From the NCBI RefSeq assembly GCF_004766045.1, contig NZ_SPQQ01000014.1:1-64000 (forward strand): DNA of 64,000 nt, read 5' to 3'. Source of the DNA: Desulfosporosinus fructosivorans (lineage in GTDB: Bacteria; Bacillota; Desulfitobacteriia; Desulfitobacteriales; Desulfitobacteriaceae). The notes beneath the pieces are model-generated. The model was given only the letters and a program-made list of their open reading frames with translations. It was not told where the DNA came from and did no database searches. The position numbers and the translations under genes are program-made. How positions within the stretch are numbered: position 1 is the stretch's first letter; each line of letters starts with the position of its first letter. Shown here one piece after another: positions 6,356 to 15,853 of the stretch.

Positions 6356-7720
6356 ATGATTTTAAAAGCGAAGGTCTATAGCAAAGTTTTTGCATTCAAA
6401 GACCTCAAAGAAGTAATGTCCAAGGCCAATGAAGAAAAATCTGGTGATGAATTGGTTGGAATAGCTGCGACATCTGCTTCTGAGCGAGTTGCAGCGAAGT
6501 TGGTCTTAAGTAATCTAACCCTTGAAGATATTTATAATAACCCAGTGATTCCTTATGAAGAGGACGAAGTCACACGGGCCATCTATGACGGTCTTAATTT
6601 AAGAATCTACCACGAGATCAAAAGCTGGACAGTCGGTTATCTACGCGAGTATATTTTGGAGCACAAGACGACAGGCGATGCCTTGGCCCATATCAGTCGA
6701 GGACTTACCAGCGAGATGATTGCAGCGGTAGCTAAGTTAATGTCTACCATGGATCTCGTTTATGGGTCCAAAAAAATGCGCATTCAATCGCACTGCAATA
6801 CCACACTTGGAGTGCCTGGAACCTTGGCTTTTCGTTGCCAACCGAATCACCCTACAGACAGTGTGGAAGGGATGCTGGCTGCCCTTAAAGAGGGATTGTC
6901 TTATGGCTCTGGAGATGCCGTGATCGGGATTAATCCAGTGGAAGACAATGTGGAGACAGTCACCCGCCTCCTGGAAACCGTCAAAAATTTCATGATGAAA
7001 TGGGAAATCCCAACCCAAAACTGTGTCTTGGCCCACGTGACCACCCAAATGAAAGCGATTGAAAAGGGTGCTCCAGTAGACCTGGTTTTTCAAAGTATTG
7101 CTGGAACACAAAAAGCCAACGATGCCTTTGGTGTCAATAAAGCTATTCTGGATGAAGCGTTTGCTTTGGTACAGCGAAAAGGAACGGCAACGGGACCCAA
7201 TCTTATGTACTTTGAAACTGGCCAAGGGTCTGAAGTTTCTCTAGACGCCCACCTCGGGGTGGATATGATGACCTTAGAAGCGAGAACTTACGGGTATGCT
7301 CGCAATTATCGCCCCTTTATGACCAATAACGTCTCAGGGTTTATCGGACCGGAGACTATCTATTCTGGTCGAGAAGTACTCAGGGCAGACCTAGAAGATT
7401 TGTTCATGGGCAAGTTGCATGGACTGCCGATGGGAATTGCACCCTGCTATACGAACCATATGAAAGCAGACCAAAATGATCAAGAAATGGGAACCCTTCT
7501 TTGCGCAATGGCCGGATCGAACTTCTTTATGGGAGTAGCCGGAGGGGACGATGTTATGCTAAGCTATCAAGATACTAGTTTTCATGATGATGCCAGCACC
7601 CGGGAAATTTTAGGTCTTCGTCCACTTCCTGAGTTTGAGAAGTGGTTGGAGAAAATGGGTATTCTGGAAAATGGCTTGTTAACAGAGCGAGCTGGAGACC
7701 CATCCATTTTTGATAAATAA
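6356..7720 (+). CDS. eutB: Ethanolamine ammonia-lyase large subunit
   Basis: A 454-residue protein, the same length as characterised EutB. It holds the family signatures SASERVAAKLVLSNLTLED, SGDAVIGINPVEDN, FQSIAGTQKAN, LMYFETGQGSEVSLDAH and MGIAPCYTNHMKADQND. EutB carries the substrate-binding TIM barrel and, with EutC, uses adenosylcobalamin to cleave ethanolamine to acetaldehyde and ammonia by a radical mechanism. It lies 15 bases before eutC, with which it forms the catalytic complex. ATG start at 6356 behind a weak GGGAGAA site. Confidence 0.97.
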   Translation: MILKAKVYSKVFAFKDLKEVMSKANEEKSGDELVGIAATSASERVAAKLVLSNLTLEDIYNNPVIPYEEDEVTRAIYDGLNLRIYHEIKSWTVGYLREYILEHKTTGDALAHISRGLTSEMIAAVAKLMSTMDLVYGSKKMRIQSHCNTTLGVPGTLAFRCQPNHPTDSVEGMLAALKEGLSYGSGDAVIGINPVEDNVETVTRLLETVKNFMMKWEIPTQNCVLAHVTTQMKAIEKGAPVDLVFQSIAGTQKANDAFGVNKAILDEAFALVQRKGTATGPNLMYFETGQGSEVSLDAHLGVDMMTLEARTYGYARNYRPFMTNNVSGFIGPETIYSGREVLRADLEDLFMGKLHGLPMGIAPCYTNHMKADQNDQEMGTLLCAMAGSNFFMGVAGGDDVMLSYQDTSFHDDASTREILGLRPLPEFEKWLEKMGILENGLLTERAGDPSIFDK

Positions 7721-7735
7721 GGGAGGCGAATCAAT

Positions 7736-8644
7736 GTGGCAGTTGCTAATAACGAATTAGAGAAAGTTATCATTCAAAGTGTCTTGGAGGAATTAGCCAA
7801 GAAGGGGATGCTTTCAGCTAAAGCCAAAGATCATGTGATGTCAGCAGCGATAATGGATAAGCCTTTGACTACCGATAATTCCTCGGAGGAGATGGTTACA
7901 TTTCCCTCTCTCAATGAAATGCAGATTTCGAATCCATTCAACGCAGATGCAGTTAAGGCCATGAAAAAGTCAACTCCAGCTAGAATCGGGATTGGAAGAG
8001 CGGGAGCGCGCCCTAAAACGATGTCCTGGTTAAGGTTTTTGGCCGATCATGCGGTGGCTCAGGATGCAGTGTTTCTGGATGTCTCGGACGAATTCTTGAA
8101 ACAAAATAATCTAATGTCCGTTCAAAGCGCAGTCGCTAATAAAGATGAGTTCCTTACTCGTCCAGATTTAGGACGCCGTTTATCAGTAGAAGCGGTTAAA
8201 ACTGTCTCTGAAAAGTGTGAGAAAAATGTCCAAGTTCAGATCCTGATCGTCGATGGATTGAGTTCAAGTGCCATTGAGGCTAATATCCCAGACCTATTGC
8301 CCGCGCTGATGCAAGGTCTAAAATCATCAGGAATTAAAGTAGGTGCACCCTTTTTCGTGAAATACGGACGGGTATGGGTCCAGGATCACGTTGCGGCTTT
8401 GGTCAATTCTGATGTGATTGTTTCCCTGATTGGAGAGCGACCAGGCTTAGGGACAGCAGAAAGCCTTAGTGCCTATATAATCTATCGACCAGATGCGTCA
8501 ACAGTGGAAGCGGACCGAACGGTTATCTCCAATATTCACAAAGGTGGAATTCCGCCCGTAGAGGCAGGGGCGCACCTCGCAGATGTTGTCAAACAGATCC
8601 TGGCTGCTAAGGCCAGTGGCGTTAAGTTTAACCAGCAAAAATAG
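7736..8644 (+). CDS. eutC: Ethanolamine ammonia-lyase small subunit
   Basis: A 302-residue protein matching EutC: ARIGIGRAGARPKTMSWLRF, DHAVAQDAVFLDVS, LIVDGLSSSAIEANIPDLL, GRVWVQDHVA and ERPGLGTAESLSAYI. EutC completes the adenosylcobalamin-binding site of the ammonia-lyase. The chosen start is GTG 7736 behind GGGAGGCG; an overlapping ATG two bases earlier is in another frame. The first 75 residues form a variable, hydrophilic and helical N-terminus that is longer than the minimal domain and may act in targeting to the compartment. Confidence 0.96.
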   Translation: MAVANNELEKVIIQSVLEELAKKGMLSAKAKDHVMSAAIMDKPLTTDNSSEEMVTFPSLNEMQISNPFNADAVKAMKKSTPARIGIGRAGARPKTMSWLRFLADHAVAQDAVFLDVSDEFLKQNNLMSVQSAVANKDEFLTRPDLGRRLSVEAVKTVSEKCEKNVQVQILIVDGLSSSAIEANIPDLLPALMQGLKSSGIKVGAPFFVKYGRVWVQDHVAALVNSDVIVSLIGERPGLGTAESLSAYIIYRPDASTVEADRTVISNIHKGGIPPVEAGAHLADVVKQILAAKASGVKFNQQK

Positions 8645-8654
8645 GGGTGATAAA

Positions 8655-10112
8655 ATGCCCGAAGTGAATACTCAATCAATCACGAGTGTGGGCATAGATA
8701 TTGGAACCACAACCACCCAACTAGTGATTAGCCGCCTGACTATTGAAAACACAGCTTCAGGGACGTTTGTTCCCCGTGTGGAAATCACTGATAAAGAAGT
8801 GATTCATCGCAGTAAGATATATTTCACTCCACTTTTGGACCGCGATCTGATTAATGCAGTCGCGGTCTCCAAGATCGTAGAAACAGAATATTTGGCTGCA
8901 GGATTGACACCTGAAAAGATTGACACAGGAGCAGTCATAATCACTGGGGAAACTGCCAAGAAAGAGAATGCCAAAGCGATTATCGATGCTTTGGCCGGAT
9001 ACGCCGGGGATTTCGTGGTTGCCACTGCTGGCGCCAATTTAGAGGGGATTTATGCCGGCAAAGGCTCAGGGGCAGCGGTGTTCTCTGCCCAGAGACATCA
9101 AGTAGTTGTCAATATCGACGTAGGTGGCGGAACGTCTAACTATGCCATGTTTCATGAGGGAAAAGCAGTTGAGACAACGTGTCTGAATGTCGGAGGACAC
9201 CTTATAGAGTTTGAACCGCAGGGAGACAGAATTACATATATCTCAGAACCCGCTAAAATTGCGCTTCTTTCTTCTGGGCAAAGGCTTCAGGTTGGAGAAA
9301 GGGTCACTCTTCCCCAACTGCGTCCAGTCGTTAAGGTGATGGCAGCGTGTATCGTGGAGGTCCTTAAAACGACCATGCTTTCAGATTTAACCAGAGAACT
9401 TCTTATGACGCCCTCCTTGCGCTTAGAACATTCAATTCGAAAGGTTATGATTTCTGGTGGGGTGGCAGACTATGTATATGCTCAAGTGGGACCCGTCACG
9501 ATGTCTGAAGTGACTGCTTTTGGGGATTTTGGACCTTTGCTGGGGTGGGAACTCAAAGTTTGCCTAGAAAACGGTGGGTTTGTTCTGGAAAAACCACAAG
9601 AAACAGTTCGGGCAACTGTCATTGGGACTGGGACTCAGTCGGTGAATTTAAGTGGAAGCACCATTCATCTGCAAGAAAAGACATTGCCCTTGCGTAATGT
9701 GATGGTCATCTCTCCATTCTTGTCGACAATTCCAGATTCGGCGCAAGGAATTGCTGAGGAAATAAAGCAAGAAATGCTGCGACTTCAAGTCAAGCAATCT
9801 GAGGGATCTGTGGCATTGGCTATAAAAGGACCTCGAACGATGTCCTTTGCTAACATCAATAGATTAGCTCAAGGGGTACTGCTGGGAATGCAAGAGTACC
9901 TTGCCCAAAAAAATCCACTTATTATCGTTATAGAAGCAGACTGTGGAAAAGTTTTGGGACAATGTATCAACGCTAATGCCAATCGACCTCTCGAGATGGT
10001 ATGTATTGACCAACTTGAGGTGGAGGATTGTGACTATATTGATATTGGCAAGCCTCTCATGGCTGGAAGGGTTGTACCTGTAGTTTTGAAGACTTTGGTA
10101 TTTAATCGCTGA
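8655..10112 (+). CDS. eutA: EutA, reactivating factor for ethanolamine ammonia-lyase
   Basis: A 485-residue protein of the ASKHA ATPase fold. VGIDIGTTTTQLVIS is the phosphate-1 loop, NIDVGGGTSNYAMF the phosphate-2 region and MISGGVADYVY the adenosine region. EutA exchanges damaged cobalamin in EutBC for fresh adenosylcobalamin using ATP. The ATG at 8655 behind AGGGGTG gives a protein that starts like other EutA members; an open frame reaching further upstream only reads through the end of eutC. Length is slightly above the enterobacterial 467. It is the last gene of the compartment operon in this window. Confidence 0.95.
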   Translation: MPEVNTQSITSVGIDIGTTTTQLVISRLTIENTASGTFVPRVEITDKEVIHRSKIYFTPLLDRDLINAVAVSKIVETEYLAAGLTPEKIDTGAVIITGETAKKENAKAIIDALAGYAGDFVVATAGANLEGIYAGKGSGAAVFSAQRHQVVVNIDVGGGTSNYAMFHEGKAVETTCLNVGGHLIEFEPQGDRITYISEPAKIALLSSGQRLQVGERVTLPQLRPVVKVMAACIVEVLKTTMLSDLTRELLMTPSLRLEHSIRKVMISGGVADYVYAQVGPVTMSEVTAFGDFGPLLGWELKVCLENGGFVLEKPQETVRATVIGTGTQSVNLSGSTIHLQEKTLPLRNVMVISPFLSTIPDSAQGIAEEIKQEMLRLQVKQSEGSVALAIKGPRTMSFANINRLAQGVLLGMQEYLAQKNPLIIVIEADCGKVLGQCINANANRPLEMVCIDQLEVEDCDYIDIGKPLMAGRVVPVVLKTLVFNR

Positions 10113-10224
10113 TCGAAGGGTGAGTTATTGAATCAAGAGGATATTCCCCTCTCATGCCGAATATTAAGATAATGATTGATTTTGTCGTCATTAGGCTAGG
10201 ATAGCGTACGGAAGGGTGAGTTCG

Positions 10225-11499
10225 ATGCGCAAAACATTAGATTCGAACCTTCTAGATCCCAAGTACCTTGAAGAAAGCTTGGGTAGTTTTCACAATGCCA
10301 CGGGGTTGCACATCGAAGCCATTAACAAGGACGGGGTTACCTTTTCAGTTCCAGGGAATTTCGAACGCAGCGAATTTTGCCGCTATATTCGCTGTCAATC
10401 TGAAGGAGAAAAGAAATGTCAGGATTCCTATAAACGCGCAAGTTTTGAGGCTGCCAAATGGGAGGAGCCTTACTTCTTTCGCTGTCATGCCGGCTTGGTT
10501 ATCTGGGCTGTCCCAATCATGATACAAGGTATTTCTTTGGGAAGTATTATCTGTGGCCAAGTTTTAATGTGGGAACCAGACCATTTCTTCTTTCAGGAAC
10601 TAGAGAAGCTCAACGTTGGAGTTGATGACATCGAAAAATTAAAGCTCAAAGCACGCATGCTGGAGGTCATTTCTCCCGCGCGGTCTCAAGCAGCAGCCGA
10701 TATGCTCTTCGTCGTTGTGAACCATATTATAAAACGGAATATTAATAGCTTAGATGAAATTGATGCAACGAGGGTACAGCAACAGGCGATCCGACAGGAA
10801 ATTGAGGAAAGAAAGCGGAATCATTTACCCGATCTCAGTGATTATGATACTTATCTGAAGAAAGAACGCAAATTCTTGCGCTATATTCGATTAGGGGACA
10901 GAACCAGGGCTAACCAAACTCTACAGAGTTTATTAACGGATCTCTATACTAAAACCGTGGGAGACTTAGAGACTGTAAAAGTCCGCATTCTGGAGTTGGC
11001 TACCTTAACTTCGAGGGCGGCCGTAGAAGGCGGTGCCAATGCGGAGCGAATTATGATGTTACTGAAGGAATTTAACAAGGAAATTGAAGGCATAGAGCGC
11101 GTCGAAAAGTTTTTTTATCAGATACAACGTATTGTGGAAACCTTCTTGGAAGGAATCTTTACTTTAGCAAATAAAAAACACCTTGCAATTGTTAAACAGG
11201 CTCGTGATTTTATAATGGAGAATTATGCAAAGCCACTGAGCGTTACGAACGTAGCGCAACATCTATTTATCAGTCCTTCACACCTCTCGCGGCTGTTCCG
11301 AGAAGAGCTGGACTGCACAATTAATGATTATTTAACGAGGGTAAGGGTGGAGCAAGCGGTAGAAATCATGAAGAAGCCTGAATTTAGTGTGGCCCAAGTG
11401 TCTAAAGCTGTGGGCTTTCAAAATCAAAGTTACTTTGCAAAGGTGTTTCGTAAATATATCGGAGTTACACCCCTTATCTATAAAAATAGCTTGTATTAG
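10225..11499 (+). CDS. PocR-domain AraC-family transcriptional regulator (copy 1)
   Basis: A 424-residue regulator. Residues about 15-165 form a PocR sensory domain with its cysteine pattern (FCRYIRCQSEGEKKCQDSY, then FFRCHAG and IICGQVLMWEP). The C-terminal 100 residues are an AraC-type double helix-turn-helix (VTNVAQHLFISPSHLSRLFR, then VSKAVGFQNQSYFAKVFRKY). PocR domains are thought to bind small hydrocarbon derivatives and, in the Pdu/Cob system, to respond to propanediol. I chose ATG 10225 because GAAGGG lies eight bases before it; the GTG at 10216 has no ribosome site. It may control the ethanolamine locus, the methyltransferase genes, or both. Paralogue at 23719. Confidence 0.92.
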   Translation: MRKTLDSNLLDPKYLEESLGSFHNATGLHIEAINKDGVTFSVPGNFERSEFCRYIRCQSEGEKKCQDSYKRASFEAAKWEEPYFFRCHAGLVIWAVPIMIQGISLGSIICGQVLMWEPDHFFFQELEKLNVGVDDIEKLKLKARMLEVISPARSQAAADMLFVVVNHIIKRNINSLDEIDATRVQQQAIRQEIEERKRNHLPDLSDYDTYLKKERKFLRYIRLGDRTRANQTLQSLLTDLYTKTVGDLETVKVRILELATLTSRAAVEGGANAERIMMLLKEFNKEIEGIERVEKFFYQIQRIVETFLEGIFTLANKKHLAIVKQARDFIMENYAKPLSVTNVAQHLFISPSHLSRLFREELDCTINDYLTRVRVEQAVEIMKKPEFSVAQVSKAVGFQNQSYFAKVFRKYIGVTPLIYKNSLY

Positions 11500-11512
11500 A
11501 GGGTGATTGTGA

Positions 11513-12166
11513 ATGGTTTTTCAAGACATTATAAAATCGATTGCCGCAGGGGACGCAGAACAAAGCTTGGCCTTAACCAAACGGGCTTTAGCACAAGGAT
11601 TCTCAGCAGAGTCTGTTCTGGAAAAAGGATTAATTGCCGGAATGGATCGAGTGGCTGAGAAATTTCGGAATCAAAGGGTGATGGTTCCAGAGGTGCTTAT
11701 GGCATCTCGGGCCATGCATGCGGGCTTAAGCCTTGTGGAGCCATGTTTGAAGGGTGCAGAGAGGAAGACCGCAGGTAAAATTGTTATGGGAACGGTAGCT
11801 GGGGATCTCCATGATATCGGATTATGCCTGGTGAAGATGATGGTCATGACCGCTGGGGCACAAATTATTAATTTAGGAGTGGACGTAACTCCCAAAAAGT
11901 TCGCCAGTGTAGTGCGTAAAGAAAAGCCGCATATTCTCATGATGTCCGCCTTGCTCACAACAACCATGACAGTTATGAAAGAAGTCATTGATGAATTAGA
12001 GTTTTTGGAGATTCGCAAAAACCTGATAGTGATCGTGGGTGGAGCACCAGTAGACTCTGGTTTTGCCAAGAAAATTGGAGCGGATTATTATTTCGAAGAT
12101 GCCTTTGAAGTGCGCACCTTTATCGAAGAAAATTTATCCAAGATGGTCACCAAAAAAAGTCGGTAA
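11513..12166 (+). CDS. Stand-alone corrinoid-binding protein paired with the PocR regulator (copy 1)
   Basis: A 217-residue methyltransferase corrinoid protein: an N-terminal helical cap with MVPEVLMASRAMHAGL and a C-terminal Rossmann domain with GTVAGDLHDIG. His100 of the DxHxxG motif would be the lower axial cobalt ligand. The usual GKNLV after that motif is replaced by GLCLV, unlike the three other corrinoid proteins in this window. It lies 13 bases behind the regulator gene. A terminator overlaps its stop codon, so it is transcribed with the regulator and separately from the downstream methyltransferase, which has its own corrinoid protein. Whether it is a catalytic partner or a sensor is open. 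Confidence 0.9.
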   Translation: MVFQDIIKSIAAGDAEQSLALTKRALAQGFSAESVLEKGLIAGMDRVAEKFRNQRVMVPEVLMASRAMHAGLSLVEPCLKGAERKTAGKIVMGTVAGDLHDIGLCLVKMMVMTAGAQIINLGVDVTPKKFASVVRKEKPHILMMSALLTTTMTVMKEVIDELEFLEIRKNLIVIVGGAPVDSGFAKKIGADYYFEDAFEVRTFIEENLSKMVTKKSR

Positions 12167-12181
12167 AACCGACTTTTTTTT
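12152..12181 (+). terminator. Intrinsic terminator overlapping the stop codon of the corrinoid gene
   Basis: AGTCGG pairs with CCGACT around a TAAAA loop, flanked by seven A residues and eight T residues. The TAA stop lies in the loop, which makes the transcript end with the gene. Confidence 0.9.
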
Positions 12182-12433
12182 GCATTATAACTTTATATAA
12201 CTTCTAGTGGGTGCAATTTGTGTCAATAAATCGGAATATTCATTTGATTGTAATGCGTCAAAACGAGCAGGATTGTGCTAACCTGAAGAGCTCTCGCAAA
12301 TGTTATGATGGTCTTGTGCTAAATAATCCCTTCATTTGGAAGTATGACATGAAGCGTGGTTGGGATTGAGCTAGTGGTAATGGTAGACCTTAGGTAGAAC
12401 AGGTTCCAATAAGTGGAAACGAGGAGGATAACT

Positions 12434-13636
12434 ATGAACACCAGTAAAATGAGGCACCTCGAAGAACAAAATGTCAATCATACGTTCGATTTGTTTGCCC
12501 ATAGCATAGAGCTTAAAAAAATTGCTGCAAATATCTTTGAATCAATGGAAACAGCCTTGATTCGGAATCAAGTAGTTGATGCGCTACGGAGTTATGATCT
12601 TGGAGCAGTTACCGAAGTTTACGAAATTTTTGGTGGCTATGTCAATCGAAGTTTCGGGATAATTACGGAAAAAGATGGAGCGCATCATGAGTATTTTGTT
12701 CGTAAGTACAAATATGGAATAGCAGAGACTGAAATCTTGTTAGAGCACACCATGATTGATTACTCAATTGCCCATGGCCTAGATATTGCCGCAGGACTGA
12801 TTCGTACTACAGATGGAAACACCTTTGTCAAAAAGATTGAAGGGGGTGATAGCAAACCTACGGATATTTATTTTGCTGTTTATCAATTTTTACAAGGAGA
12901 AGATTTATACACTTGGGACACCCCAAATTTAAACGATGCAGAATATGCAAGCGCAGCAGAAGTTATGGCCACGTTTCATAATGCAGCGAAAGATTTCGAT
13001 CCACAAGGTCTAGAACGGGTAGAACCCAAGATGATGGAATTGCTCCCAACTCTGCCAGAGAAATACAAGGCTTTAGCCAAAACGGATGTCGATACGAGGT
13101 TTCATAAATATTTTAGAAGTAAGCTTGATTCAATCTTAGAGGTGATTGAGTGTACTCTAATTCCTGACGAAATACTGGAAAAGATGCCGTATACACCCTG
13201 TCACAATGACTTTCATGCGGGCAACTTGAAATATGTGAATAACAAGATTGTTGGAATTTTCGATTTTGACTGGTCCAAGATTGATCATCGACTTGTCGAC
13301 GTTTCATTGGCTCTGGCCTACTTATGTTGCTCGTGGCAAGATGAATTGGATGGAGTGTTACTTCTCGATAAATGTGCCATCTTTCTTAAATCATACCAGC
13401 GTAAATTAGTAGAACTGGGAGGTCTCGAGCCTCTCAACGCAGTGGAACTTGAGTATTTACCGATGATGATTGCTGCAGCCAATATCTATTTGATCAACTG
13501 GGATGTTATAGCCTATTATGATGGGAAAAATTTGAACGAGTATGAGTACATTGCGTATTTACAGCATAATGTTCGTTTGATGAATTGGATTGAAAACCAT
13601 AAGGCAGAGATTGCAGACTTAGCGAAGTCTTTGTAA
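12434..13636 (+). CDS. Aminoglycoside/choline-kinase-like phosphotransferase
   Basis: A 400-residue protein of the APH/choline-kinase superfamily. The catalytic loop is HNDFHAGNLKYV (Brenner motif, near residue 265) and the metal-binding motif is IFDFDWSKIDH. A glycine-rich start, EIFGGYVNRSF, precedes the nucleotide-binding lysine region VRKYKYG. The substrate is not known; members phosphorylate choline, homoserine, methylthioribose or antibiotics. Its place directly before an MttB-family gene suggests a small quaternary-amine alcohol such as choline, which is inference. The ATG at 12434 follows GAGGAGG; an in-frame GTG 21 bases upstream would put that site inside the gene. The spacer before it (12182-12433) has no clear promoter. 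Confidence 0.85.
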   Translation: MNTSKMRHLEEQNVNHTFDLFAHSIELKKIAANIFESMETALIRNQVVDALRSYDLGAVTEVYEIFGGYVNRSFGIITEKDGAHHEYFVRKYKYGIAETEILLEHTMIDYSIAHGLDIAAGLIRTTDGNTFVKKIEGGDSKPTDIYFAVYQFLQGEDLYTWDTPNLNDAEYASAAEVMATFHNAAKDFDPQGLERVEPKMMELLPTLPEKYKALAKTDVDTRFHKYFRSKLDSILEVIECTLIPDEILEKMPYTPCHNDFHAGNLKYVNNKIVGIFDFDWSKIDHRLVDVSLALAYLCCSWQDELDGVLLLDKCAIFLKSYQRKLVELGGLEPLNAVELEYLPMMIAAANIYLINWDVIAYYDGKNLNEYEYIAYLQHNVRLMNWIENHKAEIADLAKSL

Positions 13637-13658
13637 TGGTTAGTGACTCAGGGGTACC

Positions 13659-13682
13659 ACTCCCAATTCTAGAAGTGGGAGT
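13659..13682. other. Hairpin between the kinase and mttB-family genes
   Basis: ACTCCCA and TGGGAGT pair around a 10-base loop. No T-run follows, so this is not a standard terminator. A similar hairpin, with the shared flank pattern TAGAA-TGGG-GTCT, lies at 31573-31604. Confidence 0.5.
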
Positions 13683-13729
13683 CTCACGATAGATCAGAAA
13701 TAGTCAGCTAATGGAGAGGGGATTGTATA

Positions 13730-15172
13730 GTGGAATTCACCAAATTATTTAGTCAGTCCGAAGTAGAGCGCGTTCACGAAGCATCACTGGAAATTCTCGA
13801 AAATGTAGGTATGCTAGTTCGTAATGAAAAAGCACTGGCGATTTTTGCGAAAAATGGTTGCCAAGTCGACATGGAGACAATGATGGTTAAGTTTCCTAGA
13901 GAAGTTGTTGAGAAGGCTAGAGAAAGCTTTGTTCCAACCTATACTTTTACTGCCCAAGATCCAAAATTCGATGTAACGATGCCTGGAGACCGTCCGATTG
14001 TCGTAACAGGAAGTTCCGCACCCAATATTATCGATCCCAAAACAGGCGAGGAACGCCGGGCAACCTCCAGTGACATTGCCAATATCGCCTATTTGATTAA
14101 TGAATTACCAGGCTTTGATGTATTTTCAATTTCTACGTTGGCGGATGATGCTCCAGAAGGTCAATTCAGCATGTCTCGTTTTTACCCTGCTCTGAAAAAC
14201 TGCAAAAAACCTGTTCGTAGTAACACCCCGAATATGGACGACCTTAAAACGGTCTTGGAGTTAGGTGCCTTAATCGCTGGAAGTGAAGAAGCCTACCGCA
14301 AACGTCCATTTATCAATCACCATTATTGTCCAGTAGTTTCCCCTCTGACCTTTGATGTGGAGTCAACTGAGGCGGTGATCTATCTCACTGAGCAAGGCTT
14401 GCCGGTTTATGGAACTATTGTTCCGAACGCTGGTATGACCTCACCGCTCACCTTGATGGGGACATTGACGCTGGGTAATGCAGAATTCTTGGGGCTGTCG
14501 ACGTTAATTCAAATGATTCGTCCGGGTGCTCCGATGATCTATGCAGTATTATCCACCGTCGCTGATATGAGGACTGGAGCATATGCCCCAGGCGCTATAG
14601 AAACGGGGATGATGCAAATGGCTCATACCGAGATGGCAAGATTCTACAATGTACCTTCTGGCGGGTATATTGGCTTAACCAATGCCCATTCAAACGATGC
14701 TCAATCGGGCTATGAGACCGGAATGAACACGACGGGCGCCTTGCTTGCTGGGGCAGATCTGTTTAACATGGGTGGGCTTTTAGGTAGTCTAATGGCTTTT
14801 GACTTTGGTAAAGCCGTTATCGATAACGAAATCGCTTTAATGCTCAAACGGATGAAAAAAGGGTATGATTACAGCGAAGAAAACCTGTGCTTAGATCTGA
14901 TTGCCAAGATCGGACCTGGAGGTAGTTACATGGACACAGACCTGACGATGAAAAATATGCGCTCCATTGCTGTACTCCCGAAAATTGCCACAAGGGAAAT
15001 GCGTCGACGTTGGGAAGATCAAGGAAGACCTGATGCTCATACTCGCGCTATGAATGAAGCTAACAGAATACTGAGTAAGCCAAACAAGTCACGCTTCACG
15101 GAAGAGTTAGATACCAAAGTGCGTGGACATTTCCCCGGGCTGGTTGCTGGGGATGTGACTTGGGGTCTATAA
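13730..15172 (+). CDS. MttB/MtgB-family methylamine:corrinoid methyltransferase, non-pyrrolysine
   Basis: A 480-residue member of the trimethylamine methyltransferase superfamily (VHEASLEILENVGMLVRN at the start, VVTGSSAPNIIDPKTGE, LAGADLFNMGGLLGS near residue 345). The frame is open with no in-frame amber codon, so it is of the non-pyrrolysine branch that includes glycine betaine, proline betaine and carnitine demethylases. It transfers a methyl group from a quaternary amine to cob(I)alamin on the corrinoid protein encoded 54 bases downstream. The precise substrate cannot be read from sequence by eye. GTG start at 13730 behind GGAGAGGGG. Confidence 0.92.
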   Translation: MEFTKLFSQSEVERVHEASLEILENVGMLVRNEKALAIFAKNGCQVDMETMMVKFPREVVEKARESFVPTYTFTAQDPKFDVTMPGDRPIVVTGSSAPNIIDPKTGEERRATSSDIANIAYLINELPGFDVFSISTLADDAPEGQFSMSRFYPALKNCKKPVRSNTPNMDDLKTVLELGALIAGSEEAYRKRPFINHHYCPVVSPLTFDVESTEAVIYLTEQGLPVYGTIVPNAGMTSPLTLMGTLTLGNAEFLGLSTLIQMIRPGAPMIYAVLSTVADMRTGAYAPGAIETGMMQMAHTEMARFYNVPSGGYIGLTNAHSNDAQSGYETGMNTTGALLAGADLFNMGGLLGSLMAFDFGKAVIDNEIALMLKRMKKGYDYSEENLCLDLIAKIGPGGSYMDTDLTMKNMRSIAVLPKIATREMRRRWEDQGRPDAHTRAMNEANRILSKPNKSRFTEELDTKVRGHFPGLVAGDVTWGL

Positions 15173-15226
15173 ACCTAGCATCTTAAGGGTTTGAATATTT
15201 ACATGGATTTGAGAGGATGAGGAATA

Positions 15227-15853
15227 ATGAGCGTACAAGATATATATGATGCAGTGGTAGAATTTGATATTGATAAAGTTGTTGCTCTTGTCAAAGAAGA
15301 GGTTGAGAGTGGAACGAATGTATCCGTTATATTATCAGACGGTTTAATTGGTGCTATGGATGAGGTCGGCCAACGATATACCGAAGGAGAATTTTTTGTT
15401 CCAGAAATGCTTATGGCTGCAAAAGCGATGAAAGCCGGACTTGAAGTCTTAAAGCCTTTATTATCCCAAGGAGAAAACGAGAAAAAAGGTACGATCATTA
15501 TTGGAACCGTTAAAGGCGACTTGCACGACATTGGTAAGAACTTGGTCTCCATGATGATGGAAGGGGCTGGGTTTGAGGTTATTGACCTCGGAGTGGACGT
15601 GGACACTGAAAAGTTCTTGGCTACTGCCAAAGAAAAAAATGCTGACATCATTTGCATGTCCGCTCTGCTAACTACAACAATGCCTTTTATGGAAGTCACT
15701 GTCAAAGCTATACGTGAACAAGGGTTAAGCTTAAAGACTATGGTTGGAGGGGCTCCTGTTTCAGAGGACTTTGCAACTAAAATTGGGGCAGACGGATGGA
15801 GTCCAGATGCTCCAGGCGCAGTAGAGACCGCTCGTCGGCTTACAGCGAAATAA
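15227..15853 (+). CDS. Methyltransferase corrinoid protein (MttC/MtgC type)
   Basis: A 208-residue corrinoid protein with helical cap (FVPEMLMAAKAMKAGLEVL) and cobalamin domain (GTVKGDLHDIGKNLV; His100 as cobalt ligand). It is the methyl carrier for the adjacent MttB-family enzyme and hands the methyl group to the methyl-THF methyltransferase encoded at 16181. The ATG at 15227 follows GAGAGGATGAGG. It differs from the copy at 11513 by keeping the canonical GKNLV sequence. Confidence 0.94.
   Translation: MSVQDIYDAVVEFDIDKVVALVKEEVESGTNVSVILSDGLIGAMDEVGQRYTEGEFFVPEMLMAAKAMKAGLEVLKPLLSQGENEKKGTIIIGTVKGDLHDIGKNLVSMMMEGAGFEVIDLGVDVDTEKFLATAKEKNADIICMSALLTTTMPFMEVTVKAIREQGLSLKTMVGGAPVSEDFATKIGADGWSPDAPGAVETARRLTAK

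Noticed and set aside
13730..15172. Pyrrolysine-containing trimethylamine methyltransferase
   Set aside because: The frame has no in-frame amber codon along its whole length, so it belongs to the non-pyrrolysine branch.
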